A DNA stretch of 64,000 bases from Proteles cristata cristata (Eukaryota; Chordata; Mammalia; Carnivora; Hyaenidae): contig JAESUZ010000346.1 in assembly GCA_017311185.1 (NCBI GenBank), positions 1,178,001 to 1,242,000 on the forward strand. The letters are read 5' to 3'. The position numbers and the translations under genes are program-made. Below, piece by piece: positions 1 to 12,600 of this stretch. The stretch's first letter is position 1, and every line of letters starts with the position of its first letter. The notes below the pieces were generated by a model. The model was not told the origin of the DNA. It worked only from the letters and a program-made list of their open reading frames with translations, and searched no databases.

Positions 1-504
1 CTCTCAGAACAACTGATTTTTCTATCTCTAGTACAAGCTGTCACCCTCAGAGACAGTCTACGTTGATCGACTCCACCTGAACACACATGCTCCTGAAAAC
101 CTGCCAGTGACAGCCCCTATTGTCTGAAAATCAACAAGCCTCAGCCCCATAACCATGTATCCACAGCTAATAATCCATCAATCCCTAGACATGCCTGTTT
201 CTGAAAGTCCACCAGTGTCTGAACTCCACAGTTCCCATTGCCTGCTTAAGATCAGCAGTTTGCTCTGATCAGAAAGACTATGCCAAGTATAGTTCTCCAT
301 CTCTTAGGCAAACAAAATATTCAACTCTGGAATTCAAATATTAAGTGGTGACCTCTTCCTCAAACAGGTCTTAGTGCTTATCGACATTCATGACTAGCAA
401 GGGCTCACCCACCTCATCAGCTTATTCATCAGGTATCCCCTCCAAGAGTACCTTACCTAAAAGAAGTCCTGTCAGCTGTTGCAAGATTTTTTTTCATTTT
501 ATGA
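1..504. other. No identified element
   Basis: Nothing recognised. Confidence 0.4.
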
Positions 505-1430
505 AAAAACACTCATTCACTAAGTATTCATTGGGCACTTCCTTTGTAGGAGACACTATTTTGGTGCCAGAGCTACAGAGTCGAAAAGGGTAGACATGGC
601 TCCTATTCTCATGGAACTTAGACTCCAATAGGAGAGGATGTCAAATAGTATCAATAAAATTGGATGATTGCTATAATGGCGGATTCATATGGATGGATAT
701 GGGGGCAGCTAACTTAGTCCATGAGATCAAGGAAGTTCTTCCTAAGTAAGAAACCTCCTTGTAAGCTGAGACCTGAAGTGCTAGTAACCAGGTAAAGGGT
801 AGTAGGGGATTCAGATAGGAGGAACAGGATGCCCAAACTCAGGGCAAGGAGGTATGACTCATTCAAGGAACTGTAAGTCCAGTATTGACCCACACGTAGA
901 GCAAGACATTAGGAAAGACCGGAAAATGGCACCAGGACACAAAGGAGCTTGTGTGTCATGTTAAGGATTTAATGTTTCATCTCAAAGATGGAGAAGCCAT
1001 AGAAAGGTCTTGAAGCCAAAGGTGATAACATCAGATATACATTAAAATATTTTTAATGTTTATTTTTGAGAAAGAGACAGAGCGTGAACAGGGGAGGGGC
1101 AGAGAAAGAGGGAGACACGGAATCCAAAGCAGGCTCCAGGCTCTGAGCTGTCAGCACAGAGCCCGACGTGGGGCTCACACTCATGGACCATGAGATCATG
1201 ACCTGAGTCAAAGTTGGATGCTTAACCGACTGAGCCACCCAGGCATACATTTTTTAATGTTAACTCCAGCCAGTGTAGAAAATGGAGAAGAGCAAAACTG
1301 AAGAGTTCGTTTGCGAAAGTGTAAAAGAAGTGATGGCTTCCACCAGGATAGTCCTAGTGGGAGAGAGATGGAGCTGAATTAGATATCTGGAGGGTAAAAA
1401 TGGGCGTGCTTTACTCTCCCTTTTAATCCT
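505..1430 (-). repeat. L2 (antisense) split by a SINE
   Basis: CATTCACTAAGTATTCATTGG, CTCATGGAACTTAGACTCC, AAGCTGAGACCTGAAGTGC and TCTGGAGGGTAAAA follow the antisense L2 order. Confidence 0.6.
1045..1244 (-). mobile_element. Feline SINE inside L2
   Basis: ATACATT on both sides; standard body. Confidence 0.9.
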
Positions 1431-1562
1431 TGTGGTTTCAAACTCACCAAGAGTCTATTTTCCGGAAAGTAGAAGGTGTAATTCCAATAGAGCACAGCTG
1501 GGTATCAGAAGTCTGCCATCTGACCAAAGGGCCTTGTTAACTGTGGTCAAGATTAGCAGTCT

Positions 1563-1777
1563 AGGGGCGCCTGGGTGGCTCAGTGAGTTAAGAGTCTGAC
1601 TCGATTTCAACTCAGGTCATGATCTCACGGTTTGTGAGTTCAGGCCCCACACTGGCCTCCTTGCTGACAGCGCAGAGCCTGCTTGGGCTTCTCTCTCTAG
1701 CCCTCTGTCTACTCCTTCCCCACTCAAGCTCACATGCTCTATCTCTCAAAATAAATACACTTAAAAATTTTTTTAAA
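1563..1777 (+). mobile_element. Feline SINE
   Basis: AGATTAGCAGTCT on both sides. Confidence 0.93.
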
Positions 1778-1824
1778 AGATTAGCAGTCTTTACCACATG
1801 GTTAAACTTTTGTTATTTTGCTTT

Positions 1825-1902
1825 TTTTTTTCAAGTGCGTTTATTTTGAGAGAGTGCATGATGCATGAGCAGGGGAGGGACAGAGAGAGGGGAAGAGAGG
1901 TT
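1825..1902 (-). mobile_element. Truncated feline SINE (tail part only)
   Basis: T run then TTTATTTTGAGAGAGTGCATG and GAGCAGGGGAGGGACAGAG; the tRNA-like head is missing. Confidence 0.75.
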
Positions 1903-2636
1903 ACTTTGCTTTGTTCTTAACAAAATAAATGAAACAGCTAAACATGAACCTTAATCTATTCAAGTAACATTTTCAGTTGGAATAAAATGCAAAGAAAAAT
2001 ACACCAGTCAGGCACATTCAATCCCTTTTTCACTGTCTCAGATCATATCACACCTCTCTTTAAACTTGAGTAAAATTAAGCTGTCTCCTGTTTTCTGGGA
2101 TGACTTTTGATTCAATCATGTCTTTTGCACTCACATCAGCACTGAATCCCCGAGACTTGTTTAATTTAGAAGGAAGGAACCCTGACCTTCTGACAGTTCA
2201 GTATTTTACCAGGAAAAGTTACCCCAAACTACTTGCCGCTTTTCCCAGTGCCTTGACTAGCTCCCCTATAGAGTGTCAGTATCTTTTCACTCTGGGGAAA
2301 ATAAAACAACAGAAAGATTATAGCCATGTGGTAACCCTATCAGTGTCACAGTATTTGATTGACTTTCCCTTCCCCTTCCCCCCTATTGGACTACAGCAAT
2401 TTTCCCACATCTTGGCATTAACTCTTTTTCACTTGGAAAAAAATATATACACACATATATAGTATACTCTTAATTTGTGTTTAATTGTTACTTAGTAAAC
2501 AACATTCACAGGGCATTAGTACTTGTACTGAACCAATTTTTAAAAGCACTTAGAATTGTGAAATCAGGTTCCCCCAGATTTTCTTTTAAAAAAAGACATT
2601 CCCTGATCTGGGAGCATAACGCTTTGACATACCGTA
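1903..2636. other. No identified element
   Basis: A 120-codon open frame lies here but shows no recognisable domain and is probably chance. Confidence 0.4.
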
Positions 2637-3043
2637 TGTATTCACTTGCTAGCGCTGCTATAACAAAATATCACGCACTGAGGGGGGCGGGGGGCTGAAG
2701 CAACAGAAATGAATTTTCTCACAATTCTGGAGGCTGGAAGTCTGTGATCAAGGTCTCAGCAGGGTTGATTTCTTCTGAGGCCTCTGGCCTTGGCTGGCAG
2801 GTGAGCTCTGCCCCTGTGTCCTCGCATGGTCATTCCTCTTTACACTCACATCCCTGGCGTCTTCTTATGGAGCCCCATTTCCTTTCTTACAAGGACAGAC
2901 TGCACCAGGACCCACCCATATGGCCTCTTTTTACCTTAGTCACCAATTTAGAGATCCTGTCTCCACCTATAGTCACATTCTCAGGGTGGCGATTAGGGCT
3001 TCATTCAACATAAGAATTTTGTGGGGACACAACACAGCCCCTA
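2637..3043 (-). mobile_element. MaLR (MLT1-like) LTR
   Basis: Starts TGTATTCACTTGCTAGC, continues CACAATTCTGGAGGCTGG and ends near GGGGACACAACACAGCCCC, the reverse complement of an MLT1-type LTR. Confidence 0.65.
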
Positions 3044-3045
3044 AT

Positions 3046-4539
3046 ACCCCACAATGCGTCGGCCATCACTGGGGTCTCCGGGTGGATGTAAGTGACCCCT
3101 GGAATGGCATCCCAAGCTGAATGCTGCTGGGAACCACTGTCCTTGCTGGTTCACCATCCAGTAATGACCTTCTGTCTTACCGAATTAAGTCAGAGGAAAA
3201 AGAGAGGCTATTGAGTGTGAATCCCTTAGATTGGATGGTTCCACTGCTCCAAATCTTCCAGGACTTCTCAGTTGGGACTCAAGTTCCCCAGTAACCCGTT
3301 TGTACTGGGGTTTCCAGCCTCGGGGCCTGCTCCCCCATCAGCTTGCCCTGCATGCTCTGGGGACACTGACCTACTGGTGCCGCCATGAAAACACTCTCCT
3401 TGCAGAGGCAGGATGTTTGGGTCCCTATGCTTTGACTTAAGTTTGTAATAGTTATTCTACAGCTATTCGCTGGAAAGCCTCCCCTGGTCCCTGTCTTCAG
3501 GGCCCCTTGTCTTTCACACTTTATTCAAGTACCACTTCGTCACATCACCACCCGAGACCCCTGTCCCCCAACTGGAATTACTGTCCACCCTTGTTTGTTT
3601 TGTTTTGTTTTGTTTTTTGTAGCAACAGCCCTGCTGAGATAGCACCGCCCATGTTGTGTGTTCTCTTCTCCCTGCCTCCCTCCACGCCCAGGCCACAGCC
3701 TCACTAAACAGAGCTTCTTAGGGGCACAAGTAGTTTTTTCTGTGTCATTGATGGTCACCTCTATGTCTCCACAGTCCGCACAGAGCAAAAGTAAAAAGGA
3801 AGAAAGAGAGAGGAGGAGCAGGGAGAGAGAGGGGGTGGGAGGGAGAGAACAAAACCCAAGACTGTGTGATTCCCTATGACTGCAACACGTATTCACTTAT
3901 CACGCCACTAGTAGGAAGACCCTTTCCTCTGTTTAAAGCTTAGCGAAACGTACCTTCCTCATGCAGTTTCAATGCAGATACACCGTACAGTAGCTGCCAC
4001 AGGAGGCAGTGGCCCATGTCGTATGTAGCAACGCACACCCATTGTTTTGTCTGCCCTGGATTAGCACATGTTTCTTAGGTAGAAATTCTCTCTCCTGCGA
4101 TCCCACCTCTGACCGTGTCGTTCTACGGGACTGCCAGGCACAGACCACACCCCTAATCTCCAAGCTGGCCGGTGAAGGCTAGAATAATCACCAGTTCACG
4201 TTTCTCCTGGCCACATGACCCCCTCCTGGCCAATCAAAACCTTCCCTAAGATTTTTGTGCCTGGAACTTGTGAAGAGGAATCCCTTTGCCTCGCTGGTCA
4301 GTGTGTGGGAAGTGTGTGGTCCTGGAAGCTTCTGGCAGCTTGTTCCCCTGGTGTGGAGAGAGCCCATTTCAGGAGAAGTAAAGGACACCAAAAACCAGAA
4401 AAGCCAATATAAGAGATGAAGACAGGGAATAGAGGAGGAAGGAGTGACAGACAGACAGGAAGACAGCGATAGAGATATTGTAAGAAACCCTTAAAGCTGG
4501 CTTCCTCCCATCTTGCCCCAATATTTTTTAAAAATCTGC
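3046..4539. other. No gene; low-complexity parts
   Basis: A (GTTTT)n run near 3596-3620 and a purine-rich run at 3790-3850. Otherwise no clear repeat or gene. Confidence 0.4.
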
Positions 4540-4733
4540 TTTTAATACTTCTTTATTTTTTAGAGAGAGTGGGAAAGGGGCGTAGAGAAAGAGAGGGAGA
4601 TACAGAATCCCAAGCAGGCTCCAGGCTCTGAGCTGTCAGCAGAGAGCCTGATGCGGGGCTCAAATTCACAAACGGTGAGATCATGACCTGAGCCAAAGTC
4701 AGACACTTAACTGACTGAGCCGCCCAGGTGCCC
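4540..4733 (-). mobile_element. Feline SINE
   Basis: CCCAATA on both sides; head ends GCCGCCCAGGTGCCC. Confidence 0.89.
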
Positions 4734-5838
4734 AGCTCCCAATAGTTTTAAAACCATTTGAATCGCATCTCCATCCTTGCAAGTAAAATAATCATGAAAA
4801 ATAGTAAGCTTGGACTTCCATTGATCCAAGTCAAATTTTCCATAAAATGTGGTCATAGGACAGTATATATAGTGAGAGAGAGGTCAGCCTCTGTCTCCAG
4901 ATAATCTGGATTGGAATCCAGCTCCATCTCTTACGAGACCACCTTATGGAGCTTCAGTTCCAATCTTCATAAAGTGTAAATAGAGTATGAATGACTTGAA
5001 GCTGAGAGAATTCAATGAAATAATGTATGTAAAGTGATCAGCACATGGTTAGCATTCCATGAGTTGTAGTCATCATGAATATTAGAGGCATGGAATCCTC
5101 TGAAACCAAGAATCGCTGAAACCAATGAAGTAAAAATCGCGGCAAGTATTTGAGCATGAAGTATGCGGATTCTCTACCCTCATATTCCTGTGCCGGGCAC
5201 CCCAAGAAGTGAGAGAATCGCATACGGCCTGTGCCTTCCAGATGCCGATAATCCCCTTGGCAAGATTCTGAGATGCTTCATATCGAAGCAGCCCGTTTCC
5301 CTGTGTCTCCCACCTCAGCGATCAACCCACACTGGAAGCAGGAAACATGTCAGATCTTGTTTGGATCACATGCCCTTCGTACCATCCCAGGCACAAGGCA
5401 ATAGTTCCATAAAGACCCGCTGGATGAACGAAGCCGAAGGGAAAAGACACCTGTTCTTTGGAAGTTGCTGTCCTTGAACCCGCTCCTGGATGGCCAGCAA
5501 AGAATGTAAAGTAGGCAAGTTACAGAAGCAGACTCGCTCCCATGCTTCTGTGCAGCCATTCCGGGATGGTCTCTTTTGAGGCCCTGGGTTTCAGCTGCAA
5601 TGTTCTCTCTGAAAGTGAGCACATGCTGGCGAGCTTCGCCACATGCCCGAGTAAACGTGAGGTTTTTAGATTGAACTGTGCGTGTTTTGTGTTCCCCCAG
5701 CAGTTTGGCAACTGGGCAGGGGAAATGTTTCTTCCGTTCCTTCCCCACCCCACACCCAGCCACTCTCAACTACAGACTCTTAGGGAAAATCCAGCAGTAT
5801 GTCAAGAACATGCAGATCTACTCAGAATGACATTTCCT
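4734..5838. other. MIR-like part, then unidentified
   Basis: 4880-5075 resembles MIR in sense (GATTGGAATCCAGCTCC, GTAAAGTGATCAGCACATGG). The rest shows nothing recognised. Confidence 0.45.
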
Positions 5839-6031
5839 GGGGCGCCTGGTCCATTGGGCATCCGACTTCAGCTCAGGTCATGATCTCACGGTTCATGAGA
5901 TCGAGCCCTACATCGGGCTCTTTGTTGACAGCTCAGAGCCTGCTTCAGTTCTTCTCTCTCTCTCTCTCTGTCTCTCCCTGCCCCCCCCCACATGCTCCCT
6001 CTCTAAAAAATAAATAAACCTTTTAAAAAAA
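5839..6031 (+). mobile_element. Feline SINE
   Basis: TG(A/G)CATTTCCTG on both sides. Slightly shortened head (lacks part of the A box). Confidence 0.9.
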
Positions 6032-6659
6032 TGGCATTTCCTGAAGGCTCCACACCAAAATGAGCTGCCTCACCTTTGCCTGTGCTAGGCCAGGGCGATG
6101 TGTGTTCTCAGCAGCCCTGGTGATTCGTGTGCTCACTGTTCGATTGTGCTGTGGAGTTTTTTCTCAGGGACTGTAAGCCACAAAAGCCTGACTTGGTGCT
6201 GTCAGCCAGGCTGTAATCCAGCGGCTTGTCGCAGATGAGCTATTCTCTTAGATGCTTGTTCATTACAGTTTGTCTGTATTGATCAGTGTCTCTGGGTGAC
6301 CATCAACCAACACTTAAGGCTAGTTACGTTAACTGACAAAGGGATTTTGTTTGAAGGACACTGTTAAATCCCACAGTAGATCCATGTTATATCTGAGGGA
6401 GAGCTGATGGATCTAAGGGGAGGGCAGGAAGCAGGATCACTATGAGAAAGCCAGCAGAAGAAGTTCATGAACCATTGCTCTGGCACTCTGCCACGGATAG
6501 GGCTCAACACCCACGTGCCTAGGTCGAAATTCCAAATGCCTGGGAGGAAGAATCTGATTGGCCCTGCTTAGGTCATGTGTCCACTCTTAGATCAAGTGAA
6601 AGTAATAAGGATATTGAAATAAGCCATGGGGATGAAATGTGCAGCATGGCGACTATGGT
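6032..6659. other. No identified element
   Basis: Nothing recognised. Confidence 0.4.
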
Positions 6660-6860
6660 TAATAATACGTTATTCCATTTTTGACAGTCGCTGAGAGAAT
6701 AGATCTTACAAGTTCTCATGATAAGAAAAAGGATTCTGTAGCTATGGAAGGGGACAGCTTATTGTGGGGATCGTTTCACAGTACATATGAGTATCAAATC
6801 ATGATGTCTTATCCCTGAAACTAATGTAATGCTATGTGTCAATTACACCTCAATAAAAAA
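6660..6860 (+). mobile_element. L1 3' end
   Basis: GTATCAAATCATGATGTCTTATCCCTGAAACTAATGTAATGC and the CAATTACACCTCAATAAAAAA tail (family phrases, quoted in part) are L1 3'-end text. Confidence 0.65.
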
Positions 6861-6904
6861 AAGAAAAGAAAGAAAGAAGGAAATATGACTATGGAGAGGG
6901 TCCC

Positions 6905-7625
6905 CCTATGGATGGGTTTCCTGTTGTTTCTGTAACAAATTGCCACAAACTTAGTGGTTTAAAACAACAGAAATGTCTTCTGTTATGCGGCACCTGGGTG
7001 GCTCAGTGGGTTAAGCGTCCAACTTCTGCTCATGTCATGATCTTGAGGTTTGCGGGTTTGAGTCCCACCTTGGGCTCTGTGCTGACAGCTCAGAGCCTGG
7101 AGCCTGCTTTGGATTCTGTGTCTCCCTCTCTCCCCCGCCCATGCTCTGTCTCTCTAATAATAATAATAATAACAATAAGAATAATAATAATAAAATAAAT
7201 AAATAAATAAAAATTTAAAAAAAGAAATGTATTCTGTTACAGTTCTGGAGATCAGAAGTCTGAAATCCATTCCATTGGGCTTGAGGCCAAGGTTTGGACA
7301 GGCTGGTTCCTTCTGGAGGCTCTGAGGGGAGAATCCATTTCCTCGCCTTCTTCCGCTTCTAGTGGCTTCCTGTGTTCTTTGGCTTGAGATCTCTTCCTCC
7401 ATCTTCAAAGCACAACATTCTGCTTCCAACATTAAATCACCTTCTACCCTTCTGTAGTCAAATCTCTCTCTGCTTCTCTCTCACGGGTGACACTTGACAG
7501 TACCCTTAGCATTTACCTAGATGATCCTTTCATCGCAGGATCCTTAACTCAATCTCACCTGCAAAGTGCCTTTTGCCACCTAAGGTAACATTCATAGGTT
7601 CCCAGGATCAGGACATGGATACCTT
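6905..7625 (-). mobile_element. MaLR (MLT1-like) LTR split by a SINE
   Basis: CTGTAACAAATTGCCACAAAC, GTTCTGGAGATCAGAAGTCTG, CTTCTGGAGGCTCTGAGGGGAG and CATAGGTTCCCAGGATCAGGAC match the reverse complement of MaLR LTRs from memory. Confidence 0.6.
6986..7222 (+). mobile_element. Feline SINE inside the MaLR LTR
   Basis: AGAAATGT(C/A)TTCTGTTA duplicated at both sides; tail contains (AAT)n. Confidence 0.93.
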
Positions 7626-8367
7626 TGGCAGAGCCTGGAGGTAAGATATGCATGTGGGGTGGGGGGAATGAGGGAGCAGGGAATAGAAGAAGGAAAGAAT
7701 ATTTAAGGAGAGGAGTTCCTAGAACTCTCCACAAAAATCTTCACGTCACTAGGAACCACCTTTGTGTGCCCCTAAGGCTAGTCTTAGGTCTTCCCACTTT
7801 TGCTGTTGACTGGGTTGTTGCTCTGACTGGATGTCAGTCCTCAGCTCGCTTTCAATCCGCAATTCCTACATTCTTTAGAATTCTCTCTACTTCCTACCAC
7901 TCAGTTCCTGTGACACCAATCCTTTTATAGCTAATAATTATATTAACCTTTCCCCTTTCAGATGTCTCTGTGGTTTGTCTCCTCACTGAACCCCAACTCC
8001 CACAGAAAGCGTGACCTCAAAGCCTGGGCATGGACTGAAACGAGTCTCCCTTCTTATGCTATTAGTGGGGGTCCATAAAGTAGGTTCACAGACCCAAGAA
8101 GCCTTTGAATAGAATTCAGGGGGTTCACAAACCAGGATGAGAACAAAAAAAAAAAAGCCCTGTTTTGACCCACCTCTAACTGAAATGTAGCGTTTCCTTC
8201 GGTTATGAACATAGTGTCGGTAGCAGCCATAGTGGGTCATGGCACTTGTTAGTCCGGCTGCCATATTTGTTGCGGATGCAGTGAGAAGCACAAGGGTAAA
8301 TATTTCACAATGACCTTTACCGTAAATATTTTTGAAGTTGTTATTTTCTTAAAAACTTTGAGAATTC
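7626..8367. other. No identified element
   Basis: Nothing recognised. A short A run at 8147. Confidence 0.4.
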
Positions 8368-8592
8368 AGGGGCGCCTGGGTGGCTTAGTCGGTTAAGCGT
8401 CCGACTTTCGCTTAGGTCATGATCTCGCGGTTCGTGGTTCGAGCCCCGCGTCAGGCTCTGTGCTGACTGCCAGCTCAGAGCCTGGAGCCTATTTCAGAGT
8501 CTGTATCTCCCTCTCTCTCTGACCCTCCCCTGCTCACGCTGTCTCTCTCTCTCTCTCCTAGAAATAAATAAATTAAAAAAATTAAAAAAATA
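8368..8592 (+). mobile_element. Feline SINE
   Basis: Perfect AAAAACTTTGAGAATTC duplication (17 bp). Confidence 0.94.
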
Positions 8593-8842
8593 AAAAACTT
8601 TGAGAATTCTGAGAAGTGGTTTCAACACATTGCCAAAGGGACCCACGCCCTAAGGAAGGTTAAGGACCTCGCTCTGTAAGCCACGGGAGTTTCGGGAAGG
8701 TGCACGGGGAGCCCACTGAATGCTTAATTTCCCGGCATCCCTTGTAGCTAATGTGGCCACATGACCAACTTTCACTAGTGGGACATGAACAGAAGTAATG
8801 CAAGCAACTTCTGGGTCATTCCCTTAAAATTAAAATGTCTTC

Positions 8843-9067
8843 AGGGAGCCTGGGTGGCTCAGTCAGTTAAGCGTCCGACTTCGGCTCAGGTCATGATCTC
8901 ACAGTTCGTGGGTTCGAGCCCCGCGTCGGGCTCTGTGCTGACAGTTAGCTCAGAGCCTGGAGCCTGCTTCAGATTCCGTATCTCCCTCTCTCTCTCTCTC
9001 TGACCCTCCCCTCCTCATGCTGTCTCTCTCTCTCTCTCTCTCTGAGAAATAAATTAAAAAAAAAAAA
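8843..9067 (+). mobile_element. Feline SINE
   Basis: TTAAAAT(G/A)TCTTC on both sides. It interrupts an old repeat-like sequence (8690-8842 plus 9068-9240) that I could not name. Confidence 0.92.
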
Positions 9068-9251
9068 TTAAAATATCTTCCTCCCTTCTTTTCTCGCTTT
9101 CCTGGGGCTGGAATAAGACACAGTGGTGAGGACCTGGGTCTGTCATGTCAGACAAGGTAACAGAAGCCGCATGTTGAAGACGTAAGAGCTACAAGATAGA
9201 AGGAACTTGGGGTCCCCACATGTTGCAGCCACCGTCAGAGACTAACCTCTT

Positions 9252-9428
9252 CTTTTTTTTTAAGTTTATTTATTTTAAGAGAGGGGGATGGAGAAAGAGA
9301 GAGAGAATCCCAAGCAAGTTTCGCACTGTCAGTGCAGAGCCCAATGCAGGGCTCAAACCCACAAACCGTGAGACCTGAGCCAAGATCAAGAGTCCCACGC
9401 TTAACTGACTGAGCCACCCAGGTGCCCC
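9252..9428 (-). mobile_element. Feline SINE
   Basis: AGAG(A/T)CTAA(C/A)CTCTT on both sides. Confidence 0.91.
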
Positions 9429-9829
9429 AAGAGTCTAAACTCTTAGGTGAGGACATGACCTTGTTTAAATCACTAGTAGTTGCAGTTTTGAACCTGAATC
9501 AGTATCCTCATACAAAAAGTCTGGGAGGCGTGCAGCAAATCTGAGCAGGATTAGAAACGGAATCCAAATTATTTGGGCTAAAACCTCTTTGACACATCTA
9601 TTTAGCGAGGAAACTGTTAGGGAGAGGGAGGGGGTGGGTAGCTGGACTTCGGCTGCCTCTGGATGGGGAGCTAATTGGCCCTGAGTCACTGTGGATTCCA
9701 GCGTGTCTGTGTGTCTGTCAGCTCATTCTAATCATCCTTTGCCTGGGTCATTTGGGCAATTTCCAAGTATGATGCATGTTCTATTTAGTCCAAAAGAAGG
9801 ATTTCATTCTTTCGTTGCCTCGTCCATCC

Positions 9830-10080
9830 ATTCATTTATTTATTCCTTCTTTCTTCAACAAAGGGTTTTGGGACACTGACCATGACCTTGTTCTCAGATT
9901 CCCCTAGAGACTGGGGATATAATGGCAAAGAAGTCGGTGTCTGGTTTGTGGAAGCTCTCGGCCCAGAGCAAAGGCTGGAGACAGAGGTAAAAAAGAGGCT
10001 TGGTAATACCTTAATGCTTTGCACTTGCTTGATGGGCACTATTGAACAGGTTGTTACCAGGTTCTGATTTAAGAGTTAAA
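9830..10080 (-). repeat. L2-like fragment (antisense)
   Basis: CATCCATTCATTTATTTATTCC and AGACTGGGGATATAATGGC match the antisense L2 end. Confidence 0.5.
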
Positions 10081-10399
10081 GATCTTAACTGCAATAAAGG
10101 TTTTTCTAGCAATTTCTGGTATTTTGCTTGATACGAAGAAATCCAATTATATAACTTTTCTAATAATTATCCGTGAAAATGAATATCTGGGGGAAAAAAA
10201 AGTCAGCAAATGACAACTCAGTTTTTAAGATGTGTAACAGTAATAGTAATAGATGACCAGGATGGGACACTTTTTATGTGCCACTTAGTGTGTTGATGGC
10301 TGCATATTAATGAAATCCTGGTCACTCCTCTCAATGGCCTGTCTTGCTTAGAGACGCCACCCAAGTCCAGTTAGTGGCCCAGTACTGTTTGTCCCAAAG

Positions 10400-10810
10400 G
10401 TGAATTTGAACTTTCCCCTGTGATTGTTTCCTCTTCTTTATATCGCCACTGCCCTGGTTCTCATCTTCCATTTCTCCTCTGAACTCAGTAGCTTCCTAAC
10501 CAACCTCTCCAAGTCTTCAATCACTACAATCCGTCCTCTGCTTTGCTTCCAGACAATTGTTCTCTGGTCCCTGCCTTGCTTCAGAGCTCTCAGTGCTCCC
10601 CAGTGTCTGCAGACTTCCCACCCTGAAGTTCAAGGACCTGCAGAGGCTGGTTCTGCCTGTGTAACTTCTCGCCCTGACACCCCACCAAGCTGCGGCCGCA
10701 CTTGGCTCCCTGTTTCCCAAACACATGATGAAATTTCACCCCTCTGTGCAGCCGTTCATGCTGTTCTCCTTGCCCAAAATGCCCTTCTTCTCTTTCTGTG
10801 CCCTTAGAAA
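10400..10810 (+). repeat. L2-like fragment
   Basis: TCCTAACCAACCTCTCCAAG, CTTGCTTCAGAGCTCTCAG and TGCCCTTCTTCTCTTTCTGTG give an L2-type order; split by the SINE at 10821. Confidence 0.5.
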
Positions 10811-10820
10811 TCAGGGTTTA

Positions 10821-11036
10821 TTATGGCGCCCGGGTGGCTCAGTCGGTTAAACGTCCAGCTTCGGCTCAGATCATGATCTCACGGTTCGTGGTTTTGAGCC
10901 CCGTGTCGGACGCTGTGCTGACAGCTCAGAGCCTGGAGGCTGCTTCACACACATTCTGTGTCTCCCTCTCTCTCTGACCCTCCCCTGTTCACGCTGTCTC
11001 TCTCTCTCTCTCAGAAAAAAAAAATTAAAAAAAAAA
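10821..11036 (+). mobile_element. Feline tRNA-derived SINE
   Basis: AGAAATCAGGGTTTA on both sides (10806 and 11037), perfect 15 bp. Confidence 0.94.
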
Positions 11037-11059
11037 GAAATCAGGGTTTATCTCATCTG

Positions 11060-11400
11060 TCTCCTCCTTTGTGGTGTCACCCACCTGAGGCCTGAGGCCC
11101 CACCGCCCCGCACCCCTGCTCCCCGCAGCAAAATGAATGTCTTCCTTCCTTCGTGTGCAAGGCACGCAGCATACGTGTGCTTTCATTTCAGCACTTAGCA
11201 CAGCGTTGGTTTTCACTGGAGCGTCTTCTTCATCTACTAGACAGTAGTTGCTTGAGGTTTCTTCCGGTTCAAAACACCCTGTCTGGCTTGTGCAAGGCAT
11301 ACCTGCTCTCAACGGATGACCTGGCTCGTCACAGAACTGTCACCTCTGACCACGTCCTTTCGCTGCCTTGAAATGCTTGTCACCTGCGAGTAAGAACACC
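11060..11400 (+). repeat. L2-like fragment
   Basis: CAGCACTTAGCACAGCG and CTACTAGACAGTAGTTGCTTGAGG recall L2 near-end text. Weak. Confidence 0.4.
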
Positions 11401-11989
11401 ACTGGCAACCTCCTGGCCCCTGCCCCTGCCCCTCCATTTCCCTACCCACCTCTCCAATCCTTTCCAGAAGTCCTTTCCCCTCTCATCATTTAACCTCACC
11501 CCCCTCCAGCGATGGCAGCTCTGGGGAGAGCAGAGCCGCTCCTCTTAGACCCTGACGGTCAAAGACAAGGGTCAGCAGGTCACCAGAAGCCAAGCCTGGG
11601 CCTCAAAACTGTAGCTGGGAGACACAAGGGCAGGAGCCTCATGTTAATTGTATTTATATCCCTTACAGTCTAGCAAGATGCTGTGAGTCTGACACCGCTT
11701 ACAAAACTCTTAAATTAAATCCACACTGAAAATGAACCAAGGTCCACAAAGTACAAAACCCAGAGATATCCAATTCAAAGTATTTACAGTAGATGGAGCT
11801 ATATATTTCCCTGTGGTCTATTCCATATGTCATATATCACGTGAAGTTATTAACATTTTGGCATCTATTGATCAGTTCATACTTTTTGCTTAAATGTCTT
11901 AAAGTGCCGTGGGACTCACTCGCCCAGGTCATCCTTGTGAGCCAGATACTGTCAGAACGTGTTATTAAAGAGCTTGTCTGAAAATTGTA

Positions 11990-12260
11990 CTGTAATCGAA
12001 AGCAATGGGTACAAGTAATGGACGTTATTCAGAGACAGAGATAAGCCCTAATGTAAGCTGTGAACTTTGGGTGATTGTGATGTGTCACGGTGGGGTCAGC
12101 AGTTGTAACAAATGTCCCACTCTGGTGGGAGACATTGATAATGGGGGAGGCCAACTGTGTCAGGGGGCAGGGGGTGTATGGGAAATCTCTGCTTTTCTTT
12201 CAATTTTTCTGTGAACTTAAAACTGCTCCAAAAACTTTAAGCCTGAAAAATAAGAGGCAG
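11990..12260 (+). mobile_element. Old L1 3' end
   Basis: GTAACAAATGTCCCACTCTGG, GACATTGATAATGGGGGAGG, GTGTATGGGAAATCTCTGC and GAACTTAAAACTGCTCCAAAA follow the L1 3'-UTR order. Confidence 0.75.
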
Positions 12261-12341
12261 AGGTACCATGACATCTTGGAGCGGCCGATAGGTATCCCGT
12301 GCAAAGGACATTCACACTTCATATAAGGGCGGTCGATTTCA

Positions 12342-12556
12342 GGGGCACCTGGGGAGCTCAGTCGGTTATGCGTCCCACTTTGGCTCAGGTCATGATCTCA
12401 TGGTTCATGGGTTTGAGCTCCGTGTCAGACTCTGTGCTAACAGCTTGGAGCCTGGAGCCTGCTTCAGATTCTGTGTCTCCCTCTCTCTCTGCCCCTCCTC
12501 CACTCCTGCTCTGTCTCTCTCTTGCAAAAATAAACATAAAAAAAAATTTTTTTAAA
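12342..12556 (+). mobile_element. Feline SINE, plus member of an inverted pair
   Basis: Flanked by G(T/C)(C)GATTTCA / AGTTGATTTCA-type duplication. Confidence 0.91.
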
Positions 12557-12600
12557 GAGCAGTTGATTTCAAATAAAGAGGTCAACCGCACTTGTACTCT

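Noticed and set aside
2100..2462. 120-residue plus-strand open frame
   Set aside because: No similarity to any family I know and no splice or promoter context; treated as chance.
8368..9067. tRNA genes suggested by A-box and B-box sequences in the SINE heads
   Set aside because: The heads are tRNA-derived, but are followed by the SINE body and A-rich tail; no intact cloverleaf gene.
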